Below are positions 8,195 to 17,323 of a stretch of 64,000 nt of DNA, one piece after another; position 1 is the stretch's first letter; every line of letters begins with the position of its first letter. A program made the position numbers and the translations under genes. Below the pieces are notes generated by a model. The model saw nothing but the letters and a program-made list of their open reading frames with translations, had not been told where the DNA came from and did no database searches. This DNA comes from Desulfovirgula thermocuniculi DSM 16036. Its GTDB lineage: Bacteria > Bacillota > Desulfotomaculia > Desulfotomaculales > Desulfovirgulaceae. The stretch spans positions 1-64,000 of the forward strand of contig NZ_AUBR01000011.1 of NCBI RefSeq assembly GCF_000429345.1, read 5' to 3'.

Positions 8195-8749
8195 ATGAGT
8201 TTACCGGCTCTTTTTTTGCTGGCCGTGGCCCTGGGCACCGACGCCTTTTCCCTGTGCCTGGGCATCGGCATGGCCGGGGTGAGCCCTGCCCGGGTCTTGG
8301 CCCTCAGCGCCACCGTCTTTTCCTTTCACGTGGCCATGCCGCTTTTGGGCTTTAAGGCCGGCGAGATTGCGGGCCTCTACCTGGGCCGGCCGGCGGCTGT
8401 CGGCGGCGCCCTCATCCTCTTCTACCTGGGGGCGCGCATGATCTGGGAGGCGGTGCGGGACGAGGAGCCCCCGGACGTGGTGCTGGGCGGCTGGGGCCTC
8501 TTCCTCCTGGGGGCCAGCGTGAGCATGGACGCCCTGAGCGTGGGCTTTACCATGGGGACCCTGCGGGCCAACCTCCTCCTGGCCGTGCTGCTTTTCGGCG
8601 CGGTGGCCGGGGCCATGACCCTGGGCGGCCTCTGGCTGGGCCGCCTGGTGGGGTGCTGGGCGGGGAAGAGGTCGCGCCTCCTGGGCGGGGCCATCCTCCT
8701 GGGCATAGGGGCCAAGCTTTTCTGGCAGGTAATGGGGGGAAGCATGTAA
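8195..8749 (+). CDS. mntP: Manganese efflux protein MntP
   Basis: This is a 184-residue protein with six predicted membrane segments arranged as two similar halves, the MntP/DUF204 fold that exports Mn(II). Each half carries a membrane-embedded acidic motif: Asp16 in GTDAFSL and Asp112 in SMDALSVG. Starting at ATG 8195 gives the usual family length; GTG 8183, overlapping the ywlC stop, is possible. The stop and the next start overlap as TAATG. The position between ywlC and ywlE is conserved in Bacillus (ywlD). Confidence 0.9.
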   Translation: MSLPALFLLAVALGTDAFSLCLGIGMAGVSPARVLALSATVFSFHVAMPLLGFKAGEIAGLYLGRPAAVGGALILFYLGARMIWEAVRDEEPPDVVLGGWGLFLLGASVSMDALSVGFTMGTLRANLLLAVLLFGAVAGAMTLGGLWLGRLVGCWAGKRSRLLGGAILLGIGAKLFWQVMGGSM

Positions 8750-9225
8750 TGGCCAGGAAGGTGCTCTTCGTCTGCACCGGCAACACCTGCCGCAGCGCCA
8801 TGGCCGAAGCCCTGGCGCGGGGCTACCTGGCGGAAAAGGGCGCGGCGGGGGAAGTGGAGGTGGCCTCCCGGGGCCTCTTTGCCCCGGAGGGCGGCGGGGC
8901 ATCGGAGCACGCCGTGGCGGTGATGGAGGAGATGGGCCTGGACTTATCCGCCCACCGCGCGCGCCGCCTGCTGGCCGAAGATATGGCTGAGGCCGACCTG
9001 GTGCTGGCCATGACCGAGCACCACAAGGAAATGATATGCAGGTTGTTCCCGGAAGAGGCGGCCAAGGTGTTCACCCTCGCCGAGTTTGCGGGGAGGGACG
9101 GGGACGTGCCCGACCCCTTTGGGGGAACCCAGGAAGAGTACCGGCGCTGCGCCCTGCACCTCAAAGAGCTTGTGGAGGCGGCCCTTAAGAGGTGGCTTGG
9201 CGGCGAAAAGCCGGAGCAGGAATAA
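8749..9225 (+). CDS. ywlE: Low-molecular-weight phosphatase, YwlE-type protein-arginine phosphatase
   Basis: This 158-residue enzyme has the P-loop CTGNTCRS with nucleophile Cys9 and Arg15, and the general acid Asp122 in VPDPFGG. Thr13 occupies the position of the Thr that gives Bacillus YwlE selectivity for phosphoarginine, where tyrosine phosphatases have a bulkier Ile. Reversal of McsB arginine phosphorylation is therefore the likely role. ATG 8749 overlaps the mntP stop codon. The family also contains tyrosine phosphatases and arsenate reductase homologues, but context and Thr13 favour YwlE. Confidence 0.88.
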   Translation: MARKVLFVCTGNTCRSAMAEALARGYLAEKGAAGEVEVASRGLFAPEGGGASEHAVAVMEEMGLDLSAHRARRLLAEDMAEADLVLAMTEHHKEMICRLFPEEAAKVFTLAEFAGRDGDVPDPFGGTQEEYRRCALHLKELVEAALKRWLGGEKPEQE

Positions 9226-9277
9226 AAGGCTTTTTGTAGAAAGATTGCCTAAAGGCTAACCGGGGAGTGGAGCAAAA

Positions 9278-9793
9278 GTGCGCGTAGCTCTGGCCGCTGA
9301 TCACGGCGGCTTTCGCTTGAAAGAAGAGATCATATCTTTCCTGAAAGAGAACAACATCCCCTTTCACGATTTCGGCACCCACTCCGAGGAAGCGGTGGAC
9401 TACCCCGACTTTGCCCTCAAAGTGGCCGAAGCCGTGGCCAGCGGCCAGTTCCAGCGGGGCATCATCTGCTGCGGCACCGGCATCGGCGTGGCCATTGCCG
9501 CCAACAAGGTGCCGGGCGTGAGAGCCGCCCTCTGCCACGACACTTTTTCCGCCCGGGCCTCCCGGGAGCACAACGACGCCAACGTCCTCACCATGGGCCA
9601 GCGGGTGATCGGTCCCGGCCTGGCCCGCGAGATCGTGCGCGTGTGGCTTTCCGCGGAATTTGCCGGAGGGCGCCACGCCCGCCGCGTGGCCAAGATTGCC
9701 GAAATAGAGAAGAAGTACAGCCGGTGCGGGGGTAAGCCGGGGGAAGGAGCCCCTGCTCCGGCCTGCCGGGGGGAGGGAAACGGCCGTGCGTGA
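9278..9793 (+). CDS. rpiB: Ribose-5-phosphate isomerase B
   Basis: RpiB interconverts ribose 5-phosphate and ribulose 5-phosphate. The N-terminal ALAADHGG (Asp8, His9) and IICCGTGIG (active-site Cys65) are diagnostic for the RpiB/LacAB family. The family core ends near residue 150 (EIEKKYS). The remaining 20 Gly/Pro-rich residues are an unconserved tail that overlaps the next gene. GTG 9278 is preceded by a GTGGAG site. The 3' end overlaps glyA by 8 bp, so the genes are co-transcribed. Confidence 0.93.
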   Translation: MRVALAADHGGFRLKEEIISFLKENNIPFHDFGTHSEEAVDYPDFALKVAEAVASGQFQRGIICCGTGIGVAIAANKVPGVRAALCHDTFSARASREHNDANVLTMGQRVIGPGLAREIVRVWLSAEFAGGRHARRVAKIAEIEKKYSRCGGKPGEGAPAPACRGEGNGRA

Positions 9794-11033
9794 GCGCCTC
9801 AACCGGCCCCTGGTAGAGGTTGACCCCGAAATTGCGCGGGCCATAGAGATGGAGCTCTCGCGCCAGCGCCACACTTTAGAGCTCATTGCCTCCGAGAACT
9901 TCACCAGCCGCGCGGTTATGGAGGCCCAGGGTTCGGTGCTCACCAACAAGTACGCCGAGGGCTACCCCGGCAGGCGCTACTACGGCGGTTGCCAGTTCGT
10001 GGACATTGCCGAGCAGCTGGCCATCGAGCGGGCCAGGCGGCTCTTCGGCGCCGAGCACGCCAACGTGCAGCCCCACTCGGGGGCCCAGGCCAACCTTTCC
10101 GCCTACTTTGCCCTCTTAAACCCCGGCGACGCCATACTGGGCATGAATTTGGCCCACGGCGGCCACCTCACCCACGGCAGCCCCTTAAACATCTCCGGGC
10201 GGTACTTTAGGGTCTTTTTCTACGGCGTCAGCCGGGAAACCGGGCTCATCGACTACGAGGAAGTGGCCGCGCTGGCCGCCAAGCACAGACCCCGCCTCAT
10301 CGTGGCCGGGGCCAGCGCCTACCCGCGGGCCATCGACTTTGCGCGCTTTAAGGAGATTGCCGACAGCGTGGGGGCCTACCTCATGGTGGACATGGCCCAC
10401 ATTGCCGGTCTCGTGGCCGCCGGGGAGCACATGAACCCGGTGCCCTACGCCGATGTGGTTACCACCACCACCCACAAGACCCTGCGGGGGCCCCGCGGGG
10501 GGATGATCCTCTGCCCCTCCAGGCATGCCGCCGCCGTGGACAAGGCCGTTTTCCCCGGCATCCAGGGCGGGCCCCTCATGCACGTCATTGCCGCCAAGGC
10601 GGTGGCCCTGGGGGAAGCCCTGCAGCCCGAGTTCAGGGAGTACCAGCGCCGCGTGGTGAGAAACGCCCGCGCCCTGGCCAGGGCCCTTCTGGAGAGGGGC
10701 TTTGAGCTGGTCAGCGGCGGCACCGACAACCACCTCATCCTCGTGGACCTGCGCAACAAGGGGGTGACGGGCCGCGAGGCGGAGGAGATCCTGGATGCCG
10801 TGGGGGTGACGGTGAACAAGAATGCCATCCCCTACGATCCCCAGCCGCCTGCCGTGGCCAGCGGCATCCGCCTGGGCACGCCGGCGGTGACCACGCGGGG
10901 CTTGAACGAGCAGGACATGGAGGCGGTGGCCGAGATCATCCACCTGGCCATTGCCCACCGCGGCGACGAAAGGCGCCTGGAGCGCGTCAGGGAAATGGTC
11001 GGCGAGCTCTGCCGCCGCTACCCGCTTTACTAG
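9786..11033 (+). CDS. glyA: Serine hydroxymethyltransferase
   Basis: This 415-residue pyridoxal-phosphate enzyme converts serine and tetrahydrofolate to glycine and 5,10-methylene-tetrahydrofolate. Lys231 in [14 protein letters not shown] is the PLP lysine, and LIASENFTS and [13 protein letters not shown] match the family at the N-terminus. GTG 9786 lies within the last codons of rpiB. The methylene-tetrahydrofolate it makes is the one-carbon donor of thymidylate synthesis, which gives a metabolic link to the dCMP deaminase next to it and the thymidylate-synthase-like gene 1.8 kb downstream. Confidence 0.97.
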   Translation: MRERLNRPLVEVDPEIARAIEMELSRQRHTLELIASENFTSRAVMEAQGSVLTNKYAEGYPGRRYYGGCQFVDIAEQLAIERARRLFGAEHANVQPHSGAQANLSAYFALLNPGDAILGMNLAHGGHLTHGSPLNISGRYFRVFFYGVSRETGLIDYEEVAALAAKHRPRLIVAGASAYPRAIDFARFKEIADSVGAYLMVDMAHIAGLVAAGEHMNPVPYADVVTTTTHKTLRGPRGGMILCPSRHAAAVDKAVFPGIQGGPLMHVIAAKAVALGEALQPEFREYQRRVVRNARALARALLERGFELVSGGTDNHLILVDLRNKGVTGREAEEILDAVGVTVNKNAIPYDPQPPAVASGIRLGTPAVTTRGLNEQDMEAVAEIIHLAIAHRGDERRLERVREMVGELCRRYPLY

Positions 11034-11052
11034 GCGCGCGGGGGTGGTCCTT

Positions 11053-11496
11053 TTGGCTTCCAGGCCCACCTTTGACGAGATCTACATGGAAGTGGCGGAC
11101 GTGATTGCCCGCCGCTCCACCTGCCTGCGCAAGAAGGTGGGGGCGGTCATCGTGGTGGACCAGCGCATCCTCTCCCACGGCTACAACGGCGTGGTCAGCG
11201 GCGCGCCGCACTGCTGCGACACCGGGCAGTGCTTAAAGGACCTGGCCGGCAGGGAGGACTACAAGCCCTGCGTGCACGCCGAGCAAAACGCCATCTGCCT
11301 CTGCGCCAAGAGGGGGCTGGCCGTGCAGGGGGGGACCATTTACGTAAACGCGGACATATGCTTAAACTGCGCCAAGCTCATCGTTTCCTGCGGGCTGGCG
11401 CGGGTGGTGGTGCGCCGCGACTACAAAGGGGGCGAGGAGGGCATCGAGTTCCTGCGCCGCCACGGGGTGCGGGTGGACCTGTGGGAAGAAAGGTAA
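11053..11496 (+). CDS. comEB: dCMP deaminase, ComEB type
   Basis: This zinc-dependent deaminase of 147 residues converts dCMP to dUMP, the substrate for thymidylate synthesis. The catalytic motif is H75-A-E77 with Cys103 and Cys106 completing the zinc site (the usual Pro before the first Cys is Ile here). The Cys-rich insertion HCCDTGQC near residue 53 is shared with ComEB proteins. TTG 11053 follows GGGGGTGG at suitable distance; a GTG at 11044 is an alternative. Its 3' end overlaps the HAD gene by 16 bp, so it starts a run of coupled genes. Confidence 0.9.
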   Translation: MASRPTFDEIYMEVADVIARRSTCLRKKVGAVIVVDQRILSHGYNGVVSGAPHCCDTGQCLKDLAGREDYKPCVHAEQNAICLCAKRGLAVQGGTIYVNADICLNCAKLIVSCGLARVVVRRDYKGGEEGIEFLRRHGVRVDLWEER

Positions 11497-12185
11497 AGGC
11501 GGCCCTCTTTGACATCGGCGCCACCCTGGTGAGCGGCCCGGAGGTCTCGCCGGCCCGCCAGCTGGCAAGTACCCTGGGCCTGGCGGAGGAAGAGGCCCGG
11601 CGGGCGGCGGACCTGCTCATGACGCGGGAGTTTTCCTCCCCCCGGGAGGCCTGCGCGGCCCTGTCCGCGCTCTTCCCTCTTACGGCGGCGCAGGAAGAGG
11701 CCGTCTGCCGGCTCTGGGCGGCGCAAGAGACGGCGGCGCGACCCCTGCCGGGCGCCCTGGAGGCGGTGCGCCGCGCGCGGGACCTGGGATTTGCCGTGGC
11801 CCTGGTTTCGGACATATGGGTGCCGTACTTCCGGGGCTTTTTATCTGCCTGCCCGGAGATTGCCGCCCTGGTCGATTTCTGCGCCTTGAGCTTTCAAGTG
11901 GGCAGGAGGAAGCCGGACGGGAAGCTGTTCCGGGCCGCCCTGCAGGCCCTGGGGGCGGAACCTTCCCGCGCGGTCATGGTGGGAGACACTTATGAAAAGG
12001 ACATCCTCCCGGCCCTGGAGATGGGCATGTTTGCCGTTTGGGTGCTTTCCCGCCCGGAAAAGGAGGGAGAGGCCCTGGCCCGCGTGCTGGCGGGGTCCTG
12101 CCCGCGCCCCCAGGCCGTCGTCGGCGGCGCGGGGGAGGTGGCCCGGGCGCTGGAGGAAATCAACCGGTTATTGAAGGAGAAATGA
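11481..12185 (+). CDS. HAD-superfamily hydrolase
   Basis: This 234-residue HAD protein has a helical cap between motif I and II. Motif I is F-D11-I-G13-A-T-L-V: the nucleophile Asp is present, but the second Asp, normally the general acid, is Gly. Motif II is in ALVSDI, motif III Lys in GRRKPDG, and motif IV GDTYEKDI with Asp169. The FDIG-type motif I occurs in a recognised HAD subgroup, so activity is not ruled out. GTG 11481 lies inside the end of comEB. A nucleotidase role would fit the neighbours but is inference. Confidence 0.8.
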   Translation: MGRKVKAALFDIGATLVSGPEVSPARQLASTLGLAEEEARRAADLLMTREFSSPREACAALSALFPLTAAQEEAVCRLWAAQETAARPLPGALEAVRRARDLGFAVALVSDIWVPYFRGFLSACPEIAALVDFCALSFQVGRRKPDGKLFRAALQALGAEPSRAVMVGDTYEKDILPALEMGMFAVWVLSRPEKEGEALARVLAGSCPRPQAVVGGAGEVARALEEINRLLKEK

Positions 12186-12188
12186 GCC

Positions 12189-12800
12189 ATGAAAATAACC
12201 AGGGTTGTTCACCACCCCCCGGCGGAGCTGGTCGAAAGGCTGCGCCGGGTGACCATGCTGGCCGACCCGCAGTGCTACATATATCGGGAGGCCTTCATCT
12301 CCCTGGAAAAGATTCACACCAATTACCTCGCCCCTGCCCAGACCTACGTCTTGAGCGGCGAGCTGGCCAAAGTGCGGGAGCTGAAGTGGGAACTGGCCCG
12401 CCACGGGCTGGACCTTTTTTGCTTAAACGGTTACGTCACCCTTTACCTGGAGGGGGCGCAGGAGCCCGTCGACCTCCTCCCCCCGGTGGTGGAGGAATCC
12501 ATCGAGGCCGACGGCTCGGTTTTCCACATCGTCTGCGACGGCATGCACCGGGTGTATCTTGCCCGCCTGGAGTGGGTGGTGCCTCAAGTGGTCTTCATCA
12601 GGGGGGTGCCCAGGGAGAAGCCCTATTACGCCTACCCCCTGCCTGGCGGCTGGAGCCAGGTGATCCTGCGGGAAGACCTGCCGCCCGGCTTTGTAAAGAA
12701 GTGGCACCGCGTCCGCGATTACAAATCGCTGTACCGCAATTTCAACTCCGCTTTTACCAACGTGGGCGGCCCCCGGGGCCGCTTCACCAAAGAGGGATGA
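12189..12800 (+). CDS. ParB/sulfiredoxin-like protein of unknown function
   Basis: I do not recognise a named family for this 203-residue soluble protein. Residues about 95-145 resemble the ParB-N/sulfiredoxin fold: a strand ending in VCDGMHRVYLARL (Asp117, Gly118, His120, Arg121), then VVPQVVFIRGVP. That is the arrangement of the GxxR phosphate-binding motif in that fold. The N-terminal half (LADPQCYIYREAFISLEKIHTNYLAP region) is unassigned. ATG 12189 starts 4 nt after the HAD stop, and the stop overlaps the next start as ATGA, so it is translationally coupled to the thymidylate-synthase-like gene and is probably its partner. Nucleotide binding is inference. Confidence 0.6.
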   Translation: MKITRVVHHPPAELVERLRRVTMLADPQCYIYREAFISLEKIHTNYLAPAQTYVLSGELAKVRELKWELARHGLDLFCLNGYVTLYLEGAQEPVDLLPPVVEESIEADGSVFHIVCDGMHRVYLARLEWVVPQVVFIRGVPREKPYYAYPLPGGWSQVILREDLPPGFVKKWHRVRDYKSLYRNFNSAFTNVGGPRGRFTKEG

Positions 12801-14242
12801 TCCCCTTGGAATTTATCCCCCTTCACTTTGGCGAAAAGCTGCATATCGTCAACCCGCGGGGCTATGTGGGCGTGGTCACCCTGTGGTCCCGCATTTCCTG
12901 GGTTTTAAGGAGGTTCGAGGAGGCGGGGGTAAACCTCGACCCCAAGACCTCCCCGGTGGCCGTGCTGGGGAACCTCTACGGCAACGGCTTAAAGCACCTC
13001 CTGCGCAACCTCCTCTACAACCCGCAGTTGCGCTACCTGGTCATCTGCGGGCGCGACCTCTCGGGCTCCAGGGAAGAGCTGGTGAACTTCTTTAAGCTGG
13101 GCGTGGAGGAATACGAAGCCCTGGGGGTGCGCTGCCGTCGCGTGAAGGGCACGAACCGCCTGGTGGACCACCTGCTGGGGCCGGAGCTTTTCCACGACCC
13201 GCCGGTACTGGTGGAGGTGGGGGACCTGGCCTCCGGGGAATCGCTGGCGCGGCTGGCCCGCTTTTTTAACGAGCTTCCCCCGCCCCCGCCGGTGCGGGCG
13301 GTGCGCTTTCTCTTGCCCCTGCCGCCGGTGGAGGTGGGCCGCTACCCCAGCAACCCCCGGGCCCACGTGGTGGTGGCCGAAACGCCCCTGGAGGCATGGG
13401 AGGAGCTTGTCTTCAGGATCGTGCGCTTCGGCCACCTGGTGCACTTAAAGAAGGGAGACCGCCAGGAGTTGCAGAATGTTAAAGTGGTGGTGGAAAGGCC
13501 GGTCCCCGACCCGCCGGAGGAGCTGGCCCGCTACGGCTTTTCCCTGGAGAAGTTCTCCCAGTACCAGCGCGACATCCTGGACCCCTCCCCGCCGGGCCCG
13601 GACACCAGCTACCGCTACGGGCACCGCCTGCGCAGCTACTTCGGCCTGGACACGCTTGCCGCCGTGGCCCGGCGCCTGCAGGAGGACAGCCAGGACCGCC
13701 ACTGCTACATTTCCCTCTGGGACCCGGCGCGGGACCTGGAGGGGCAAAGCGGGCGCCCCTGCCTGGTCTCCCTCTTCTTCAGGGTTTTTGAGGAAAAGCT
13801 CACCTTAACGGCCACTTTTCGCACGCACAACGCCCTGGACGCCTGGCTGGAAAACTTCTACGGGCTCATGGCCGTGCAGCAGCACGTGGCCGCCGCCGCG
13901 AACCTTCCCCCCGGCGCCATCACCGTCTTTTCCCACTCCATCACCGTGGACCCGGAGGAGTACCAGCGGGCCAGGATGGTGGCCGCCGCCAGGCAGTACC
14001 GCCTGCGCTTTGATCCCCACGGCAACTTCCGCATCACCGTGGAGGACGGCCAGATCGTGGCCTACCACCTTTTCGGCGACATGGTCATCAACGAGTACCG
14101 CGGGAAAAGCGCGGCGGCCCTTGCACGGGAGATAGCCAGGGACCTGGCCGTATCGGATGCCGGCCACGCCATGTACCTGGGGCGCCAGCTGGCCCGGGCA
14201 GAGGCCTGCCTGGCCGGCGGTGAACCTTTTGAGGAAGGCTAA
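12797..14242 (+). CDS. MtrA-like / thymidylate-synthase-like fusion protein
   Basis: This is a 481-residue protein with two domains. The first (about residues 25-140) resembles the MtrA/DUF4346 type, with NPQLRYLVICGRDLSG. The second (about 265-470) looks like archaeal-type thymidylate synthase: RPCLVSLFF with candidate nucleophile Cys322, FRTHNALDAW in place of the canonical RSxD region, and ENFYGL supplying the Asn of the substrate site. The Asp that normally follows Arg-Ser is Asn here. ATG 12797 overlaps the previous stop (ATGA). With comEB and glyA upstream, methylation of dUMP or a related nucleotide is the working model. Whether it is the main thymidylate synthase, a variant hydroxymethylase or a modification enzyme cannot be told from sequence alone. 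Confidence 0.68.
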   Translation: MIPLEFIPLHFGEKLHIVNPRGYVGVVTLWSRISWVLRRFEEAGVNLDPKTSPVAVLGNLYGNGLKHLLRNLLYNPQLRYLVICGRDLSGSREELVNFFKLGVEEYEALGVRCRRVKGTNRLVDHLLGPELFHDPPVLVEVGDLASGESLARLARFFNELPPPPPVRAVRFLLPLPPVEVGRYPSNPRAHVVVAETPLEAWEELVFRIVRFGHLVHLKKGDRQELQNVKVVVERPVPDPPEELARYGFSLEKFSQYQRDILDPSPPGPDTSYRYGHRLRSYFGLDTLAAVARRLQEDSQDRHCYISLWDPARDLEGQSGRPCLVSLFFRVFEEKLTLTATFRTHNALDAWLENFYGLMAVQQHVAAAANLPPGAITVFSHSITVDPEEYQRARMVAAARQYRLRFDPHGNFRITVEDGQIVAYHLFGDMVINEYRGKSAAALAREIARDLAVSDAGHAMYLGRQLARAEACLAGGEPFEEG

Positions 14243-14255
14243 GGGAGCAAAAGAG

Positions 14256-15440
14256 ATGCTGAAAATCCTGGCCGTTTTCGGCACGCGCCCCGAGGCCATC
14301 AAGATGGCCCCGCTAATTAAAGAGCTGGCCCGCCATCCGGAGGAGTTCGACTGCCGGGTGGCCGTGACCGCCCAGCACCGGGAAATGCTGGACCAGGTGC
14401 TGCGGCTTTTTGCCATCAGGCCCCACTACGACCTGGACATCATGCGGCCCGGCCAGACCCTCTTCCAGATCACCTGCCGGGCGCTGGAGGGCCTGGAGCG
14501 GGTCATCGGGGCGGAAAAGCCGGACCTCGTGCTCGTCCACGGCGATACCACCACCACCTTTGCCGCCGCCCTGGCCGCCTTTTACCTGCGGGTCCCCGTG
14601 GGCCACGTGGAGGCGGGCCTGCGCACCAGGAACAAGTATTCACCCTTCCCGGAGGAGATGAACCGCCACCTCACGGCGGTGGTGGCCGACCTTCACTTCG
14701 CCCCCACGGCGACGGCCAGGGAAAACCTCCTGCGCGAAGGGGTAGATCCCGGGAGCATTTACGTCACGGGGAACACGGTCATCGACGCCCTGCTGGCCAC
14801 CGTGGACCCCGCTTACCGTTTTGAGGACCCCGTGCTGGCGCAAATAGACTACAAGCGCCGTCGCGTGCTTTTGGTCACCACCCACCGGCGCGAGAACCTG
14901 GGTGACCCCATGCGGGAGATATATCTGGCGCTGCGCGAGGTGGTGGGCCTCTACCCGGACGTGGAAGTGGTCTTTCCCGTGCACCGGAACCCCGCCGTGC
15001 GGCAGGTGGTGGAGGAGGTGCTGGGGGGCCTGCCCCGCGTGCACCTCATCGAGCCCCTGGAATACCAGCCCTTTGTGAACCTCATGGGCCGCTGCTACCT
15101 GGTGCTCACCGACTCGGGGGGGCTCCAGGAGGAGGCGCCGGCCCTGGGCAAGCCCGTGCTGGTGCTGCGGGACACCACCGAGCGCCCGGAAGCGGTGGAG
15201 GCGGGGACCGTGCGCCTGGTGGGCACCTCCAGGGAGGCCGTGCTTTACGAGACGCGGCGACTGCTGGACGACCCCCTCTGTTACCGGCAGATGGCCGAGG
15301 CCGTCAACCCGTACGGCGACGGGCGGGCCGCGAGACGCATCTGCCAGGCCATCCGCTACCACTTCGGCCTTGCCTCCGCGCCCCCCGAGCCCTTCGTCCC
15401 GGGCAAAATTTGCCGTAGGGAAAAAATATTGTGCCGTTGA
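14256..15440 (+). CDS. wecB: UDP-N-acetylglucosamine 2-epimerase (non-hydrolysing)
   Basis: This 394-residue enzyme converts UDP-GlcNAc to UDP-ManNAc for wall polymer synthesis. Diagnostic motifs are FGTRPEAIKMAPL at residues 8-20, VLVHGDTTTTFAAALAA, HVEAGLRT and the late nucleotide-site segment LTDSGGLQEEAPALGKPVLVLRDTTERPE (quoted in part). ATG 14256 has GGGAG 8 nt upstream. UDP-ManNAc is the substrate of the TagA-type transferase encoded at 46.6 kb. The same gene directly upstream of the ATP synthase operon is found in many related genomes. Confidence 0.95.
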   Translation: MLKILAVFGTRPEAIKMAPLIKELARHPEEFDCRVAVTAQHREMLDQVLRLFAIRPHYDLDIMRPGQTLFQITCRALEGLERVIGAEKPDLVLVHGDTTTTFAAALAAFYLRVPVGHVEAGLRTRNKYSPFPEEMNRHLTAVVADLHFAPTATARENLLREGVDPGSIYVTGNTVIDALLATVDPAYRFEDPVLAQIDYKRRRVLLVTTHRRENLGDPMREIYLALREVVGLYPDVEVVFPVHRNPAVRQVVEEVLGGLPRVHLIEPLEYQPFVNLMGRCYLVLTDSGGLQEEAPALGKPVLVLRDTTERPEAVEAGTVRLVGTSREAVLYETRRLLDDPLCYRQMAEAVNPYGDGRAARRICQAIRYHFGLASAPPEPFVPGKICRREKILCR

Positions 15441-15472
15441 AGGAATAAATGAATTTGTGTAGAAGAGAATAC

Positions 15473-15518
15473 CTTGTGATGAGTGTAACGCAGCTGACAA
15501 AGTGCGAAGGCTCACAAG
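15473..15518 (+). promoter_or_regulatory. Inverted repeat in the atp operon leader
   Basis: CTTGTGA (15473-15479) and TCACAAG (15512-15518) are perfect complements enclosing 32 nt just ahead of the atpZ ribosome-binding site. A weak candidate promoter (TTGAAG 15437-15442, 17 bp, TAGAAG 15460-15465) would place this stem within the 5' leader. Function unknown. Confidence 0.35.
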
Positions 15519-15541
15519 AAAAATAAAGCGGAGGGGCGGCG

Positions 15542-15763
15542 TTGGAGAAGAGGCCCAAGAGGAGCCCTATTATCGAGGCCCTGGCCGTCACCACCACCAT
15601 CGGCGTCGAGCTGGCCGTCATGTCCGTCGCCGGCTTTTACGCCGGGCGCTGGCTTGACCAGCGGCTGCACACCGACCCCTGGCTGACGGCCGCCGGCGTG
15701 CTGCTGGGAGTGGCCGCGGGCATCTGGGGCGTGGTGCAGACACTAAAGAGGTTTTTCTCGTAG
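15542..15763 (+). CDS. atpZ: ATP synthase-associated protein AtpZ
   Basis: This 73-residue protein has two membrane helices (about residues 15-35 and 46-66) separated by a short loop with GRWLDQRL. That is the AtpZ/AtpQ pattern of a small protein encoded first in atp operons and proposed to support assembly or Mg2+/Ca2+ handling of the c-ring. TTG 15542 follows GGAGGGG. The next gene, atpI, begins 20 nt downstream. Confidence 0.82.
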   Translation: MEKRPKRSPIIEALAVTTTIGVELAVMSVAGFYAGRWLDQRLHTDPWLTAAGVLLGVAAGIWGVVQTLKRFFS

Positions 15764-15783
15764 GGGAAGGGGGGAGGAAGGCC

Positions 15784-16217
15784 TTGCAGGACCGCGCTTT
15801 TCGTGAGCTGGATAACCAGCTGAAGCTCACCGCCCGCGTGGTGGCCGTGCCGGCGGCCCTGGCCTGCCTGGCCCTGGTGTTTGATGCGCGCGACCCCCTG
15901 GCCTGGGGTATGCTCCTGGGCCTGGCCGTGGGCCTCTTGAACGCCTTCTCCCTTTCCCTGCGCGTGAAGCGCCTGGCCTATCTGGACCGGCAGCGCGCGC
16001 GGGGCTATATGGCTCAGGGGCTGGTCATGCGCCTGGCGCTGGCCGCCGTGGTGGTCTTCTTTGCCGGGCGCTACCTGGAAGTAAACGTTTTCTGGCTGGG
16101 AGCGGGGATACTACTGGTCCCCGTGATCACCACCCTCAGTGCCGCCTACGGCGCTTTGTTACGCAGCCGGGAGGAGGCATATTTTTATGAGGGCAGGGGA
16201 AAGGAGGTGAAAAGCAG

Positions 16218-16221
<4 letters not shown>
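15784..16221 (+). CDS. atpI: ATP synthase subunit I
   Basis: This 145-residue membrane protein has four hydrophobic segments, as expected for AtpI, a chaperone that helps assemble the c-ring. The conserved GLLNAFSLSLRVKRL and late VPVITTLSAAYGAL segments fit the family. It starts at TTG 15784 after GGGGAGGAAGG, and its stop overlaps the GTG start of atpB (GTGA). Confidence 0.82.
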
Positions 16222-17209
<988 letters not shown>

Positions 17210-17252
17210 TCACAGCCTGCGGGCAAATTTTCACGGCGGATGATAAGGCGGC

Positions 17253-17276
17253 ATAGCAGGTGGGGGCACCTGCTAT
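17253..17276 (+). repeat. Intercistronic hairpin between atpE and atpF
   Basis: A perfect 10-bp stem, ATAGCAGGTG (17253-17262) and CACCTGCTAT (17267-17276), with a four-G loop, can be lengthened by GGC/GCC with one bulged T. No T-run follows, so it is not a classical terminator. It lies in an otherwise overlapping operon, in the only gap of more than 100 nt after atpZ. Confidence 0.85.
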
Positions 17277-17323
17277 TGCCCCTTATATCCACCGCCAAGC
17301 CGTGGGAAAGGGGGGAGCTACCG

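Noticed and set aside
12038-12796. In-frame upstream extension of the thymidylate-synthase-like gene
   Set aside because: The added sequence is Pro/Gly/Arg-rich and overlaps two real genes in other frames. ATG 12797 gives an ATGA overlap and family-like N-terminus.
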